A stretch of 64,000 nt of DNA from an uncultured Treponema sp. (GCA_947166355.1 CAMVDX010000004.1:1-64000), one strand, 5' to 3'; shown: positions 43,601 through 53,029, numbered from the stretch's first letter. Numbers and translations: made by a program. The notes: generated by a model not told the origin, from the letters alone.

Positions 43601-43624
43601 CAAAGGGGCTTAAGAGGATTAATT

Positions 43625-44713
43625 ATGAAAAATGAATTAAATGATAGAAAAATCAAAAACTCAAGAATTTCTGTAAGGCCTTTTGTATATAATATTCCTT
43701 CTATATCTGCTGTTTCAATACGCTTTATTGTATTGCTTATGCTGCAGGTGATTATGCTTGCTTTTACAAAAAGTTATTCTGCACTGATTGTTATTACCGC
43801 CTCGGTGATAGGTGCAATATGTGCATCTTCAATAAATCATCTGATTAATAAAGAACCTTTTTATAATATTACAAATATGATTATAATAGGTCTATTTATA
43901 GGAATGTTACTGCCGGAAAACTATCCTCCAGTCATTGCGTTTATTATTACGGCTATGACAATTTTTATTTCCCGCAGTATTGTTTTTAAAGGAATTAACT
44001 GCTGGCTGAATGTTGCTTCTCTTGCAATTGTTATTGCCTGGTATATTGGAAAAAAATATTTTCCTCCATTCCTTATTAATAACGGAATTATAAATCTTCG
44101 AAATCCTTCTGTTTATCTTATAGAAAATGGAACTTTTCCTACATATTCATTTGATGCTTCAATTACTGCCTGGTTAAACAAATATATTTTCAATTTTTTT
44201 AATGTTACTGTTCCAGACGGTTATGTTTCACTTTTTTGGGATACTCATTCTGTAATTCCAGCTTTTAGATTTAATATACTGACAATAATTTCTTCAATTA
44301 TTATTTTTTCAGATAATGCATTTTCTCTGATTATTCCTTCTTTTTTCATAGCAGTTTATTCTGTATTTGTAAGACTCTTTGCTCCATTTCTTTTTGGAGG
44401 ATATTTTAATCAGGGTGATATTATTCTTGCACTTCTTTCAAGCGGTACTCTTTTTTGTGCAACCTTCCTTATTCAATGGTATGGAACAATTCCTGTATCT
44501 GTAGGTGGAAAAGTTGTACTGGGTGTAATCAGCGGTGCTACTGCATTTGCGATTATAGGAGCGGGAACTTCTCCTGTCGGTATGGCTTATACAGTACTTA
44601 TTTCCAATATCTGTTGTATGATAATCAGAATTTTTGAAGAAAAGAATAATGAAATTGCAGTTTCAAAAGTTATTGATAAACTTATGACAAAAATGCAGGG
44701 AGAATCAAAATGA
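43625..44713 (+). CDS. RnfD-like membrane protein without flavinylation motif
   Basis: The protein has 362 residues and about ten hydrophobic helices. The N-terminus (SRISVRPFVYNIPSISAVSI) and the C-terminal GGKVVLGVISGATAFAIIG segment resemble RnfD, but at the FMN site, where the canonical protein reads DAISSATTL, this one reads FDASITAWL, and FNPALTGRAF is replaced by INCWLNVASLAI. The SGAT at about residue 305 lies in the wrong place for the FMN site. AGAGGA precedes the ATG. It overlaps the next gene by 4 nt. Confidence 0.75.
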   Translation: MKNELNDRKIKNSRISVRPFVYNIPSISAVSIRFIVLLMLQVIMLAFTKSYSALIVITASVIGAICASSINHLINKEPFYNITNMIIIGLFIGMLLPENYPPVIAFIITAMTIFISRSIVFKGINCWLNVASLAIVIAWYIGKKYFPPFLINNGIINLRNPSVYLIENGTFPTYSFDASITAWLNKYIFNFFNVTVPDGYVSLFWDTHSVIPAFRFNILTIISSIIIFSDNAFSLIIPSFFIAVYSVFVRLFAPFLFGGYFNQGDIILALLSSGTLFCATFLIQWYGTIPVSVGGKVVLGVISGATAFAIIGAGTSPVGMAYTVLISNICCMIIRIFEEKNNEIAVSKVIDKLMTKMQGESK

Positions 44714-45171
44714 AACAGCAGCCTGTCTCTTATAAGACATTTTTATTAAATTATTTGATTTTCATTTTAATTATATCTGGTATTTTTTTACTTCTTGTTT
44801 ACATGGTAAAACTCAGCCAGAAAAGCTGGAATAAAAGGCTGGAACCTGTAGTACTTTCTGTACTCGAAGAGGTTGAACCTGATACCTGGATTATTGAAGC
44901 CGCAAGTCCAATAGATAATCCTCTGACTACGGCTGCTGCCTGTTATGATGTTCGCAATAAAAAAAATGGTGAATATTATAAGGCTGTAATACTTAGGCTT
45001 CAGACTTTTTATGGTCCTGTTCCCGGTGTTTTTCTTATGGATAAAGATAAAAATGTTGAGTACAAGGGCTATGCTCTAATTCAGGGACGTATTAAAAATC
45101 ATCTGAATAATTTTCCACTTAGCCGCAGAATTAACTACTGGAAAAAACGAATTCCAGAAATCATAAAATAA
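44710..45171 (+). CDS. Short RnfG-like protein without the FMN site
   Basis: It has 153 residues against 205 for canonical RnfG. An N-terminal membrane helix is followed by a soluble domain with FYGPVPGVFLMDKDKNVEYK, which resembles the GPxxD core of RnfG. The SGATITS motif with its FMN-bearing Thr is absent, and the C-terminus stops before that region. The assignment rests on gene order as well as on weak similarity. Confidence 0.6.
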   Translation: MKQQPVSYKTFLLNYLIFILIISGIFLLLVYMVKLSQKSWNKRLEPVVLSVLEEVEPDTWIIEAASPIDNPLTTAAACYDVRNKKNGEYYKAVILRLQTFYGPVPGVFLMDKDKNVEYKGYALIQGRIKNHLNNFPLSRRINYWKKRIPEIIK

Positions 45172-45186
45172 CGAAGGAAAATAAAA

Positions 45187-45849
45187 ATGAACAGAAATAA
45201 ACCTTTTGTATATAGTGTAGCATTTCTCTCACTTACGATTCCTTCTCAGGGACGATTCATTTATGGCTTTGTGCTTGTTCTGGAAATGCTGCTGCTTGAA
45301 ATTTTCGGAACTCTAATTAACGCTGCCGTTTCAAAACTTAAATTTGATGAAATCCGTTCTTATTTTGTTATGTCTGTTATGATTTGTGTAACAATCTTTT
45401 TCAGACAGTTACTTGCCATTTTGTATCCGGAAATTGCACTTACCCTCGGTTTCATTTTATATTTTCCGACGGTCTCTTCATTTATTTTGTATTATATGTT
45501 TTCTGGAATTGAGCAGCCTCTTGCAAAACGGTTGAGCGAAAATCTTAAGAATACCTTTAAGTTTTCAGTTGCAATTTTACTTTTCTTTTTGTTCCGTGAT
45601 ATAGCAGGCTTTGGTACATTCACATTTTTTGGCAAAAATCACAGAATTCTTGAAGTTGTTCTTTTAAATCCTGATAGGATTGGAATCTTTATGTTCTTTG
45701 CATCGATTCCAGGTGCAATAATTCTTGTAGGAACTATGATTTATCTTTACATTCTGTTTAAAAATCAGGTTCTTTATCACATAAAAAAACAGAATAAAAA
45801 TGCTGATAAAGCAGAAAATAAATCTGAAGCAGGGGAGGCAAAGAAATGA
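45187..45849 (+). CDS. RnfE-like membrane protein without cluster cysteines
   Basis: This 220-residue, six-helix protein stands at the rnfE position. At the canonical LNIGLCSSLG site it reads SVAFLSLTIPS, and at VVNCIIMGR it reads TVSSFILYY, so both cysteines are lost. The C-terminus has a Lys/Asn/Glu-rich tail. It overlaps the next gene by 4 nt. The assignment as RnfE-like comes from size, topology and order. Confidence 0.6.
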   Translation: MNRNKPFVYSVAFLSLTIPSQGRFIYGFVLVLEMLLLEIFGTLINAAVSKLKFDEIRSYFVMSVMICVTIFFRQLLAILYPEIALTLGFILYFPTVSSFILYYMFSGIEQPLAKRLSENLKNTFKFSVAILLFFLFRDIAGFGTFTFFGKNHRILEVVLLNPDRIGIFMFFASIPGAIILVGTMIYLYILFKNQVLYHIKKQNKNADKAENKSEAGEAKK

Positions 45850-46409
45850 TTTTTCTTGATACTTTCCTTTATTATACCATTTTTGCATCGGCAGTTCTTT
45901 TATATGGAATTGGTCTTAACAAAGTTGCAGAAATCGGAACTGTAAAATTCAAGCAGATAATTTTTTATGTAAAATGCGGAATTTCAATTCTTTCAACGGC
46001 AGTAATTTCATGGCTGATGATTCACTATCTTCTTGTTCCGCTTAAGATTACAGAGCTTTATCCTTTAATCTGTTTCATAGTTTATGTCTGCATCAGTTCA
46101 TTTTTTAGTGCAATCATAAATCTTACTACTGGTCAGACTACAACAGAATTTTCTATATCATATCTGATTGTTTTGCTTTCAATTGGAGAAAGTACATCAC
46201 TTCTTTTTACTATTGTTATATGTCTGAGCTGTATCTGTTCGCTTTCTGCAATCATTCCATTCAGTCTAACTTTTAAGCGCCGCGTTTGCAGTAACGGAAG
46301 AGTATTGGATGAATCTTACTACAGTATTTATTTTATTTTCCTTGCTATTCTGATTCTTTTGCTTTCTTCTGGTGACATAAACTGGATGAATCCGGGGGTA
46401 ATAGAATGA
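45846..46409 (+). CDS. RnfA-like membrane protein, cluster cysteines mostly lost
   Basis: This 187-residue protein with about six helices (canonical RnfA has 191) stands at the rnfA position. The first Cys site AICPFIG is replaced by FASAVLLYGIG. A Cys in VYVCISSFF may align with the second (TTNCAVLG). It overlaps both neighbours by 4 nt. The assignment rests on size, topology and order. Confidence 0.55.
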   Translation: MIFLDTFLYYTIFASAVLLYGIGLNKVAEIGTVKFKQIIFYVKCGISILSTAVISWLMIHYLLVPLKITELYPLICFIVYVCISSFFSAIINLTTGQTTTEFSISYLIVLLSIGESTSLLFTIVICLSCICSLSAIIPFSLTFKRRVCSNGRVLDESYYSIYFIFLAILILLLSSGDINWMNPGVIE

Positions 46410-46804
46410 TTTTGTGTATAATTCTTCTTGTTCTTTTTTGTCTTCTTTTGATTCTGACTACATTTTTTACAATGTATTTTATAATTCCTTCAATAAAAGA
46501 AGAAAAACGTCAGGAGGATCCTGTTATTCCTAAACTGATTCCGCCGACAACGCTTCCTAAAATGCGAAATATTACTCCTTATGAACAGATGGAATTTGTT
46601 CGCAGGGTTGTACGGCCTATTCCCATTGAGGAAAAAATTAAACTTTTGAATGGTGAAATATCTTTACATGAAATAACAGATTCAGAGATTGAAGAAAACT
46701 CTGTTGATGAAAAAAAATCGATAGAAAAAAATGAAGATAAAGAGAGAAAAGACTTTAAAATATGGCAGTTTTGGTATAAACTAGTTATGCGAATTAAGTT
46801 TTAA
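46406..46804 (+). CDS. Single-helix protein at the rnfB position, without iron-sulfur motifs
   Basis: The 132-residue protein has one N-terminal membrane helix (LCIILLVLFCLLLILTTFF), then a charged soluble tail. It stands where rnfB stands in the canonical operon (C-D-G-E-A-B) and shares only the N-terminal anchor plan. No CxxCxxC motif is present. It could be a replaced or reduced RnfB, or an unrelated protein in that slot. Confidence 0.5.
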   Translation: MILCIILLVLFCLLLILTTFFTMYFIIPSIKEEKRQEDPVIPKLIPPTTLPKMRNITPYEQMEFVRRVVRPIPIEEKIKLLNGEISLHEITDSEIEENSVDEKKSIEKNEDKERKDFKIWQFWYKLVMRIKF

Positions 46805-46904
46805 GAATTTGTATGTCTTTGGGGAAGGACATTGTATTAAATAAAATATATAAAAAAAACAGGAGAAGAAAACCGGCTTTTGGTGGGATGCCGTATAAAG
46901 GATA

Positions 46905-48905
46905 ATGGGTTCAATATACGTCAGTTTCATTGTAAAGTCAGTGTCTGTATGTACAGAAAACACGGAAGTTCTGGAAAAGAGCTTTCAGTCAGTTTATAAA
47001 CCGATTTTAAAATTTCTTTATTCACATCCTTCTTTTCCTATGTCATTTGCTTTTTCGGGCGCACAAATTCAGTATTTTAAAAAACGTAAAAATGAACTTA
47101 TTACCATTTTAAGGGAACTAACCGACCGAAAGCAGGTGGAGATTCTCGGTGGTGCTTATAATGAGCCGTTGCTGCCTTTGCTGAATTCAGTAGATCGAAA
47201 CGGTCAGATTGATCTTCTTACTTCTGAAATACGTGGAACCTTTGGTAAACGTCCGCGTGGAATGATGCTTTTTCAGGATTGCTGGGATTCTTCTCTTGTT
47301 AATAATATTCATACCTGCGGTCTTGAATATGTAATTTTAAGCAGCTCAATGCTTCAGGAAAATAAACGTACTTTTCTTCCGATTTTTATGAGTGACCTCG
47401 GAAAGAATGTTGACATTTTTCCGTATTATAACGATTTGATTCCAGATAAAAAAATACTGGCAGAAGAATTTCTTTACAATGTAGAAAAGGCTGTTTTTAA
47501 AGTTGAAAAAAAAGATACTCATGTTCAGCTTGATGCAGATAGAATTATTACCATTTGTCTTACCCCTGAGAATGCGGCGGAACTTAATGATTCTAAATGG
47601 TTTGAACAGCTCGGAAAATATATTGATGAAAATCCTTCAGGAAGAATAAAGCTTATAACACTTAATCAATACAGAACTAACGGTATGAAGGCGAAGCTTT
47701 CTTCTTATATTCCAATTGGAATTAATGATAATATAAATCGTTTGATTTCGATTGTAAATAATGAAAAGAATAATAAATTTCCTTGCACTATTTATGATTT
47801 TATGTATACCTACAGTGCAAGTAAGAAACTTTATAACAGAATGATGTATATAAGTCTTCTTGTAAATCAATATAAGACAGACAAAATGCGAAAGAAAACT
47901 GCGCGTGAAAAACTCTGGCAGGGACAAAATGGAATGTCACTTTTATGTACTTCAAATAATCCGCAGAGAAATTCTGTTTACAGACAGCAGGCTTATAAGT
48001 ATTTAACTGAATCTGAAAAAATGCTTCGTGGTGATGGTAATTTTGAAGAATCAGTTACATGTTTTGATTACGACAATGATGGAATTAATGAATATGTATG
48101 TCGTATGGAACAGTATTTTGCTTATATCTCTCTTGCTGGTGGAAGTGTCGGCGAACTTGATATAATGAAGGACTTTTGCAATTATGCTGACAATTTAAAA
48201 CGCAAATTTGAGTTTGATGGTTGTGATGATGAATATGACCGCGGATTTTTTATAGATCATCTTTTTACTGAAAATCAATTGGAATTATATATGCGCGGAG
48301 AACCAGCCGGCGACGGAGTATTTTCACGTATTCAATATTCTCAATTAAAATATTCTCAACAGCATCATGAAGTTCAGTTAAGCGCAAGGGCTGTTTGGAA
48401 ACCTACCGGACAGACCATATATCTTAGAAAAAAGTATGTTATTAATTCAACCGGAATGTATGTTCAGTATATTATCCGTAATGAAAGTAACAAACCTTTG
48501 CAGGCAAAATTTGCAGTAGAATGTAATATTGCTGATGTTTCATTTATAACTTCAGGAAAGCAGGGCTTTAGCATTGAAACTGTTGATAACGGTGAAATAT
48601 GTATGATTGATGTTTCTAAATCAACTGAGTCGCTAAATCAAAAAGGAAAGCTTAACAACGTACAGATTGTAAGAGTTTCTGATCAGCCAAATGGAATATC
48701 ATTTGTTTTTGAACCAAACGAAAAATGCAGCTACAGTTTTAATCCTATAAAATATAATAGACCGGGTTTTGACGGAAATAAAATTTCAGTTGTAAATCTT
48801 ACCTATGAATCATCATTATTCTGGGATATCAGTATAGAGCCAGGCCGTGAAACTGAAAAGAGCATAAACTTTACAATAATTCCAATTAAAAAGATTAAGC
48901 AATAA
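46905..48905 (+). CDS. GH57/4-alpha-glucanotransferase-like protein, predicted catalytically inactive
   Basis: This 666-residue protein has the plan of GH57 amylases/4-alpha-glucanotransferases: an N-terminal barrel (ELTDRKQVEILGGAYNEPLL, SEIRGTFGKRPRGMMLFQDCWD) and a C-terminal beta domain (about 420-666) like the DUF1926 type. The nucleophile Glu in the family's WLTERVW motif corresponds to MLFQDCW (Gln/Asp), the HxH near the N-terminus reads FIVKSVSV, and the acid/base Asp motif is not found. It is therefore likely a pseudoenzyme or carbohydrate-binding protein. It follows the second Rnf-like cluster after 100 bp. The five-residue frame ATGCCGTATAAAGGATAA overlaps its start codon. Confidence 0.7.
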   Translation: MGSIYVSFIVKSVSVCTENTEVLEKSFQSVYKPILKFLYSHPSFPMSFAFSGAQIQYFKKRKNELITILRELTDRKQVEILGGAYNEPLLPLLNSVDRNGQIDLLTSEIRGTFGKRPRGMMLFQDCWDSSLVNNIHTCGLEYVILSSSMLQENKRTFLPIFMSDLGKNVDIFPYYNDLIPDKKILAEEFLYNVEKAVFKVEKKDTHVQLDADRIITICLTPENAAELNDSKWFEQLGKYIDENPSGRIKLITLNQYRTNGMKAKLSSYIPIGINDNINRLISIVNNEKNNKFPCTIYDFMYTYSASKKLYNRMMYISLLVNQYKTDKMRKKTAREKLWQGQNGMSLLCTSNNPQRNSVYRQQAYKYLTESEKMLRGDGNFEESVTCFDYDNDGINEYVCRMEQYFAYISLAGGSVGELDIMKDFCNYADNLKRKFEFDGCDDEYDRGFFIDHLFTENQLELYMRGEPAGDGVFSRIQYSQLKYSQQHHEVQLSARAVWKPTGQTIYLRKKYVINSTGMYVQYIIRNESNKPLQAKFAVECNIADVSFITSGKQGFSIETVDNGEICMIDVSKSTESLNQKGKLNNVQIVRVSDQPNGISFVFEPNEKCSYSFNPIKYNRPGFDGNKISVVNLTYESSLFWDISIEPGRETEKSINFTIIPIKKIKQ

Positions 48906-49066
48906 ACATGGATTGCTTCGCACTTCGTGCTCGCAATGACGATATAAGAATGTGATATTGCAAAGTTTGATCTTTATCATCATTGTAAGTTTTGTTCTTT
49001 ATTTTCATTGCGAAGTTTGACTTTTATCGTCATTGCGAGGCAGAGCCGAAGCAATCCATCGCAAGT
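48906..49066. repeat. Family 3 repeats
   Basis: GGATTGCTTCGCACTTCGTG and TCGCAATGACG open the stretch. CATTGCGAAGTTTGA and CATTGCGAGGCAGAGCCGAA follow, with GCAATCCAT at the end. The last part overlaps the stop region of the decarboxylase gene. Confidence 0.7.
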
Positions 49067-50523
49067 GTTTTAATCAACTCTTTTAATTCATCAAGCTTTT
49101 TATGTGTAATACGAGGATTTAGCAGTGTAAACTTCAGGCATACACGTTCATCACTTACTGTCTGTCCTATGATTGTTCCGTATTCATGAATAAGCTGGCG
49201 GCGAACTTTTTTGTTGATTTCATCCAGTTTTTCGAAATCTTCCACTTTTGCGTCTTTTACGCTTCCGCAATATCTGAATACAACAGAGCTGATTTCAGGC
49301 TCAGTAATTACTTTGAAGTTTGAATCTGCTTTGAGCTGGCTGTAAAAATACCAGGCATTTTCCATGCTTGTTTCTATAAGCTTGCTCCAGCCGTCGCGGC
49401 CACGGGTTTGAAAACTCATCCAAACTTTAAGTGCGTCGAAGCGGCGGGTGGTCTGAAGTGATTTATCTACAAGGTTAGTGTAGCCGTCTTCTTCATCTTC
49501 TTCGCGGTTTAGATAATCTGCGTGGATTGTCAGAGCATCGAATGTTGAGCCGTCTTTTAGGAGAACTGCACTGCATGAAATCGGCATGAGGAACATTTTA
49601 TGAAAGTCTACGGTGATTGAGTCACAGAGTTTTAGGGCAGTAACACGCTCACGGTATTTTTCACTCATAATAACACCAGAACCATAGGCAGCGTCTGCAT
49701 GGAGCCACATGTTGTGTTCACGGGCAAGCTGGCTGAGTTCTTCGAGCGGATCGATGCTTCCAAAATCTGTAGTTCCTACTGTGCCGACGATAAGGAATGG
49801 AATATTTCCGGCTTTGATGTCAGCGTCAATCAGGGAGCGTAGGGCTGCGACATCCATTTTTTTTCGGCTGTCTACAGGAACCTTTACAACTGATTTATAA
49901 CCAAGTCCAAGTATGTGGGCAGATTTTTCCATAGAAAAATGAGAAATCTCGCTGGTATACATTCTGAGCTTAGAACATTTCTCATCCAGTCCAAATTTTT
50001 TGACATCATAATTCAAGATTTTGTTGCAGTACCAGTCGCGTGCAAGAATAATTGCGGTCTGATTTGACTGGCTGCCACCGCTGGTGAATACACCGTCTGC
50101 TTGGGCCGGATTGTAGCCGTATAGCTTGCAGAGATGGCGGATTGTTTCAACTTCAATTTCTGTTGCAACCGGAGACTGGTCCCAGCTGTCCATAGACTGA
50201 TTAAAAGTTGAGATTATTAGTTCCGATGAAATTGTCTCTAAAAGGGATGGCCCGTGAAGGTGGGGCATGTATTCTGTTGAAGGAGTTCGGAGGAGATTTG
50301 GAAGAACTTTTTCTTTTGTTAGTGCAAAAACTTTGTCCCAGCCAAGACCGTGCTCCGGGATAATACTGTCCTGAGCAACGACTTTTTTGAGTTCGTCTGG
50401 GGTTGGGCCGGAGTAGGCAGACTCATTTACAAAAGCATCGGCAATTGCGGCTGCGGTTTGTTTTATGAGTTTTTTATAGGTCTTTTTATTTGATTTTTCA
50501 CAGGTTAAGAAGAGGTCTTGCAT
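49030..50523 (-). CDS. ddc: Diaminobutyrate decarboxylase-like PLP enzyme
   Basis: This 497-residue group II PLP-dependent decarboxylase (glutamate/DABA/aromatic decarboxylase fold) has the PLP Lys in DFHKMFLMP, the HADAAYG Asp loop and SGGSQSNQTA. Its neighbour is a class III aminotransferase of the diaminobutyrate type, so the pair most likely makes 1,3-diaminopropane from L-2,4-diaminobutyrate. AGGA precedes the ATG. The C-terminus overlaps the family 3 repeat. Confidence 0.85.
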   Translation of the reverse strand: MQDLFLTCEKSNKKTYKKLIKQTAAAIADAFVNESAYSGPTPDELKKVVAQDSIIPEHGLGWDKVFALTKEKVLPNLLRTPSTEYMPHLHGPSLLETISSELIISTFNQSMDSWDQSPVATEIEVETIRHLCKLYGYNPAQADGVFTSGGSQSNQTAIILARDWYCNKILNYDVKKFGLDEKCSKLRMYTSEISHFSMEKSAHILGLGYKSVVKVPVDSRKKMDVAALRSLIDADIKAGNIPFLIVGTVGTTDFGSIDPLEELSQLAREHNMWLHADAAYGSGVIMSEKYRERVTALKLCDSITVDFHKMFLMPISCSAVLLKDGSTFDALTIHADYLNREEDEEDGYTNLVDKSLQTTRRFDALKVWMSFQTRGRDGWSKLIETSMENAWYFYSQLKADSNFKVITEPEISSVVFRYCGSVKDAKVEDFEKLDEINKKVRRQLIHEYGTIIGQTVSDERVCLKFTLLNPRITHKKLDELKELIKTLAMDCFGSASQ

Positions 50524-50540
50524 GTTAGTTTCCTATTTAT

Positions 50541-50644
50541 GGTGGTTTCGATACGGCCTGCGGCCTACTCAACCACCGTTTATGCCAGGCTTTTTTTTTA
50601 CCCGGTGGTTGAGTAGCCACGAAGTGGCGTATCGAAACCACCGG
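50541..50644. repeat. Family 1 repeat, two inverted units
   Basis: GGTGGTTTCGATAC (50541-50554) faces GTATCGAAACCACC (50629-50642). CTACTCAACCACC and its complement lie inside around a T run. It is the largest palindrome of this family in the window and lies between the two diaminobutyrate genes. Confidence 0.8.
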
Positions 50645-50656
50645 ATAGACGTTTAA

Positions 50657-52006
50657 TTATCTGTATTTTTTATCAATCTCAATTACGCACTTTTCAAAAA
50701 TCTTCCAGGCTTTAGAAAGATCTTCGTCTGTAATGTTGAGAGCGCAGAGACAGCGCATTACAGCACCGTTGCGGCCGCCTTTTTCTACGATAAGTCCATT
50801 TTCAAAGCAGAGCTTTTGAACGGCAGCAGCAATTTCGCCTGAGGCAGGGAGACTTCCTATACAATCAGGAGTGCCTTTCGGGTCAACAAACTCGGTTCCA
50901 ACCATAAGGCCCTTACCGCGGATGTCGCCGATTATCGAAACCTTCTTTTGAAGTTCGCGCAGGTGGGCACGGATATTGTCTCCCTTGCGCACAACATCAG
51001 CAAGAAAATCAGGCTGAGAAACACGGTTCAAAGTAATTGTTCCGGCCTTCATTGCAAGCTGATTTCCGCGGAAGGTTCCCGCATGAGCGCCTGCAGTCCA
51101 TTTATCGAGTTCTTTTTTATAAACTACAACTGCCATTGGTTGTGAGCCGCCGATTGCCTTAGAAAGCAAAAGAACATCCGGCACGATATCAGCATATTCA
51201 AAAGCAAAAAGCTTACCGCTGCGTCCCATACCGCACTGAATTTCATCTACAATCAGAGGAATATCAAGTTCTTTAGTTACGCGGCGAACAGTCTGCAAAA
51301 ACTCTACAGGGGCAGGAATAACACCGCCTTCACCCTGAATAGGTTCAAGGATTACGCAGGCTGGCTTTGTGATTCCGCTTTCAGGGTCTTTAAGAGTGCG
51401 CTCAAAGAAGTTACATGCTGCCTTTACACCGGCTTCACCGCCAAGTCCAAATGGATCTCGGTAAGCATAAGGGTAAGGGAAGCTGTGAACATCCGGCATA
51501 AGGCCGTTTACAGTTGACTTTGCATGAAGATTTCCCATACAGGCAAGAGGGCCTTGTCCCATTCCGTGGTAACCGCCGGCAAAGGAGATTACGGCAGAAC
51601 GGCCGGTTGCAGTTTTACAGAGCTTGATAGCGGCATCTGTTGCATCCGTTCCAGATGGTGAGCAAAATTGAATTTTCGCATTATTTCCTAATTCAGAAGG
51701 AAGATGGCGAAGTATCGTTTCAACGAATTCATCTTTTACAGGGGTGGTTAAATCAAGGGTGTGTAATGGCGCATTTGACTGAATCAAATCAACCATCGCC
51801 TTGTTTACTTCGTCATCATTGTGGCCGAGTGCTAAAGTTCCCGCGCCACACAAAAAATCCAGATATTTGTTTCCTTCTACGTCCTCAACCCATGAGCCTT
51901 TTGCTTTAGCAATCGCGAATGGAAATTTTCGCGGGTAGCTGCGGGCATTAGATTCTGTGGAATCCTGTCTGGTAATGTAATACTGATTTGTGCCTTTTTC
52001 TGACAT
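50657..52006 (-). CDS. dat: Diaminobutyrate--2-oxoglutarate aminotransferase
   Basis: This 449-residue class III (ornithine-type) PLP aminotransferase has FCGGAGTLALGHN-like LDFLCGAGTLALGHND, SPSGTDATDAAIK, SFAGGYHGMGQGPLAC, the LIVDEIQCGMGRSG Asp site and the PLP Lys in LLLSKAIGGSQPM. The details fit the DABA type that feeds the neighbouring decarboxylase. GGAGAA lies before the ATG. Confidence 0.9.
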   Translation of the reverse strand: MSEKGTNQYYITRQDSTESNARSYPRKFPFAIAKAKGSWVEDVEGNKYLDFLCGAGTLALGHNDDEVNKAMVDLIQSNAPLHTLDLTTPVKDEFVETILRHLPSELGNNAKIQFCSPSGTDATDAAIKLCKTATGRSAVISFAGGYHGMGQGPLACMGNLHAKSTVNGLMPDVHSFPYPYAYRDPFGLGGEAGVKAACNFFERTLKDPESGITKPACVILEPIQGEGGVIPAPVEFLQTVRRVTKELDIPLIVDEIQCGMGRSGKLFAFEYADIVPDVLLLSKAIGGSQPMAVVVYKKELDKWTAGAHAGTFRGNQLAMKAGTITLNRVSQPDFLADVVRKGDNIRAHLRELQKKVSIIGDIRGKGLMVGTEFVDPKGTPDCIGSLPASGEIAAAVQKLCFENGLIVEKGGRNGAVMRCLCALNITDEDLSKAWKIFEKCVIEIDKKYR

Positions 52007-52125
52007 AAACGTTCTCCACTACGAAACAGCGAATTCGCTGTAAATATTTTAATGTAAGTAAGTAAATGTACCCTAAATAATAAATAAATGCAACGAAAAA
52101 TAAAAATAAAAGTATTTTTCGTTCA

Positions 52126-52272
52126 CCTGGCTCCCAGTCGTGATTCATAAGTCAAAAACGCGCAATAATGCGCTAGACGCTTTTTGTGGTTTGGAAACTA
52201 TATAAATGCCGCTCTCGCGGCATCCACAAAAAGAGTCTTTTTGACTTATGCCTCACTCCTTCGCGCCAAATC
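52126..52272 (+). repeat. 150-bp structured element, family 4, copy C
   Basis: The outer stem is CATAAGTCAAAAA (52145-52157) with TTTTTGACTTATG (52238-52250): a different sequence from copies A and B but still fully paired. The inner stem CTTTTTGTGG/CCACAAAAAG is conserved. The apical hairpin is ATGCCGC-TCTC-GCGGCAT and the side hairpin GCGC-AATAAT-GCGC. It occupies the gene-free stretch 52007-52386; the rest of that stretch is AT-rich. Confidence 0.85.
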
Positions 52273-52386
52273 ATCTTAAACTTTTTATAATTTTAGTTTA
52301 CATAAAAAATCTTGTTCTTATAAATTCAATGACAGAATTACTTCCATATGATATTATAAAGCTTATAAAGCAAAAGGGGGTGGGAA

Positions 52387-53028
52387 ATGTTAGAACCACT
52401 GAAAAAACGTAATGATCTGACTGGGCCTAAGGTTGTGGAGGCTCTTAAGAAGAGGCACTTTGAGGCTTATTATATTTCTGACAGTAAGGATGTGGCGGCT
52501 AAGGTGCTGGAACTGATTCCTGCTGACCATTCTGTTTCCTGGGGTGGAACTATGACTGTTGATGCCCTGGGAATCAAAAAGCTTCTTGCTGATAAAGGCT
52601 ATAAAATTATTGACCGCGCAACTGCTAAAAGCCCTGAAGAAAGTGAAGAGCTCATGCATCAGGCTTTGAACTGCGGAACCTTCCTTATGAGTTCTAATGC
52701 AATTACAGAAAACGGTGAACTCTTTAACATCGACGGAAAAGGTAACCGTGTTGCTGCTCTCTGTTATGGTCCTAAAAATATTCTGATTATTGCAGGCATG
52801 AATAAAATTGTAAAAGATATGGAAGCAGCTTATTCTCGTGTTCGAAATTATGCGGCTCCCGTAAACAATATGCGCTTTCCTAATTCTAAGGCACCATGTT
52901 CACTTACCGGCGAATGTGCAAACTGCCTCAGCCCAGATTCTATCTGCTGTCAGTTTGTAGAAACCCGTATGTGTAAGCCTGAGGGCCGCATTAAGGTTAT
53001 TCTTGTTGGCGAGGATCTTGGAATATAA
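52387..53028 (+). CDS. LUD-domain protein (LutC/YkgG-like)
   Basis: The 213 residues show the LUD fold (HSVSWGGTMTVDALGIKKLL, MSSNAITENGELFNIDG, GPKNILIIAGMNKIV). The C-terminus carries a Cys cluster (PCSLTGECANCLSPDSICC), as in DUF162 proteins of anaerobes. The AGGGGGTGGG region lies before the ATG. Lactate-utilisation proteins share this fold, but no lutA/lutB lies near, so the substrate is unknown. Confidence 0.85.
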   Translation: MLEPLKKRNDLTGPKVVEALKKRHFEAYYISDSKDVAAKVLELIPADHSVSWGGTMTVDALGIKKLLADKGYKIIDRATAKSPEESEELMHQALNCGTFLMSSNAITENGELFNIDGKGNRVAALCYGPKNILIIAGMNKIVKDMEAAYSRVRNYAAPVNNMRFPNSKAPCSLTGECANCLSPDSICCQFVETRMCKPEGRIKVILVGEDLGI

Positions 53029-53029
53029 T

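Noticed and set aside
43625..44713. The SGAT at about residue 305 of the RnfD-like protein as its flavin site
   Set aside because: It lies in the C-terminal region that matches FGCGLITF of the canonical protein, not where the FMN site is.
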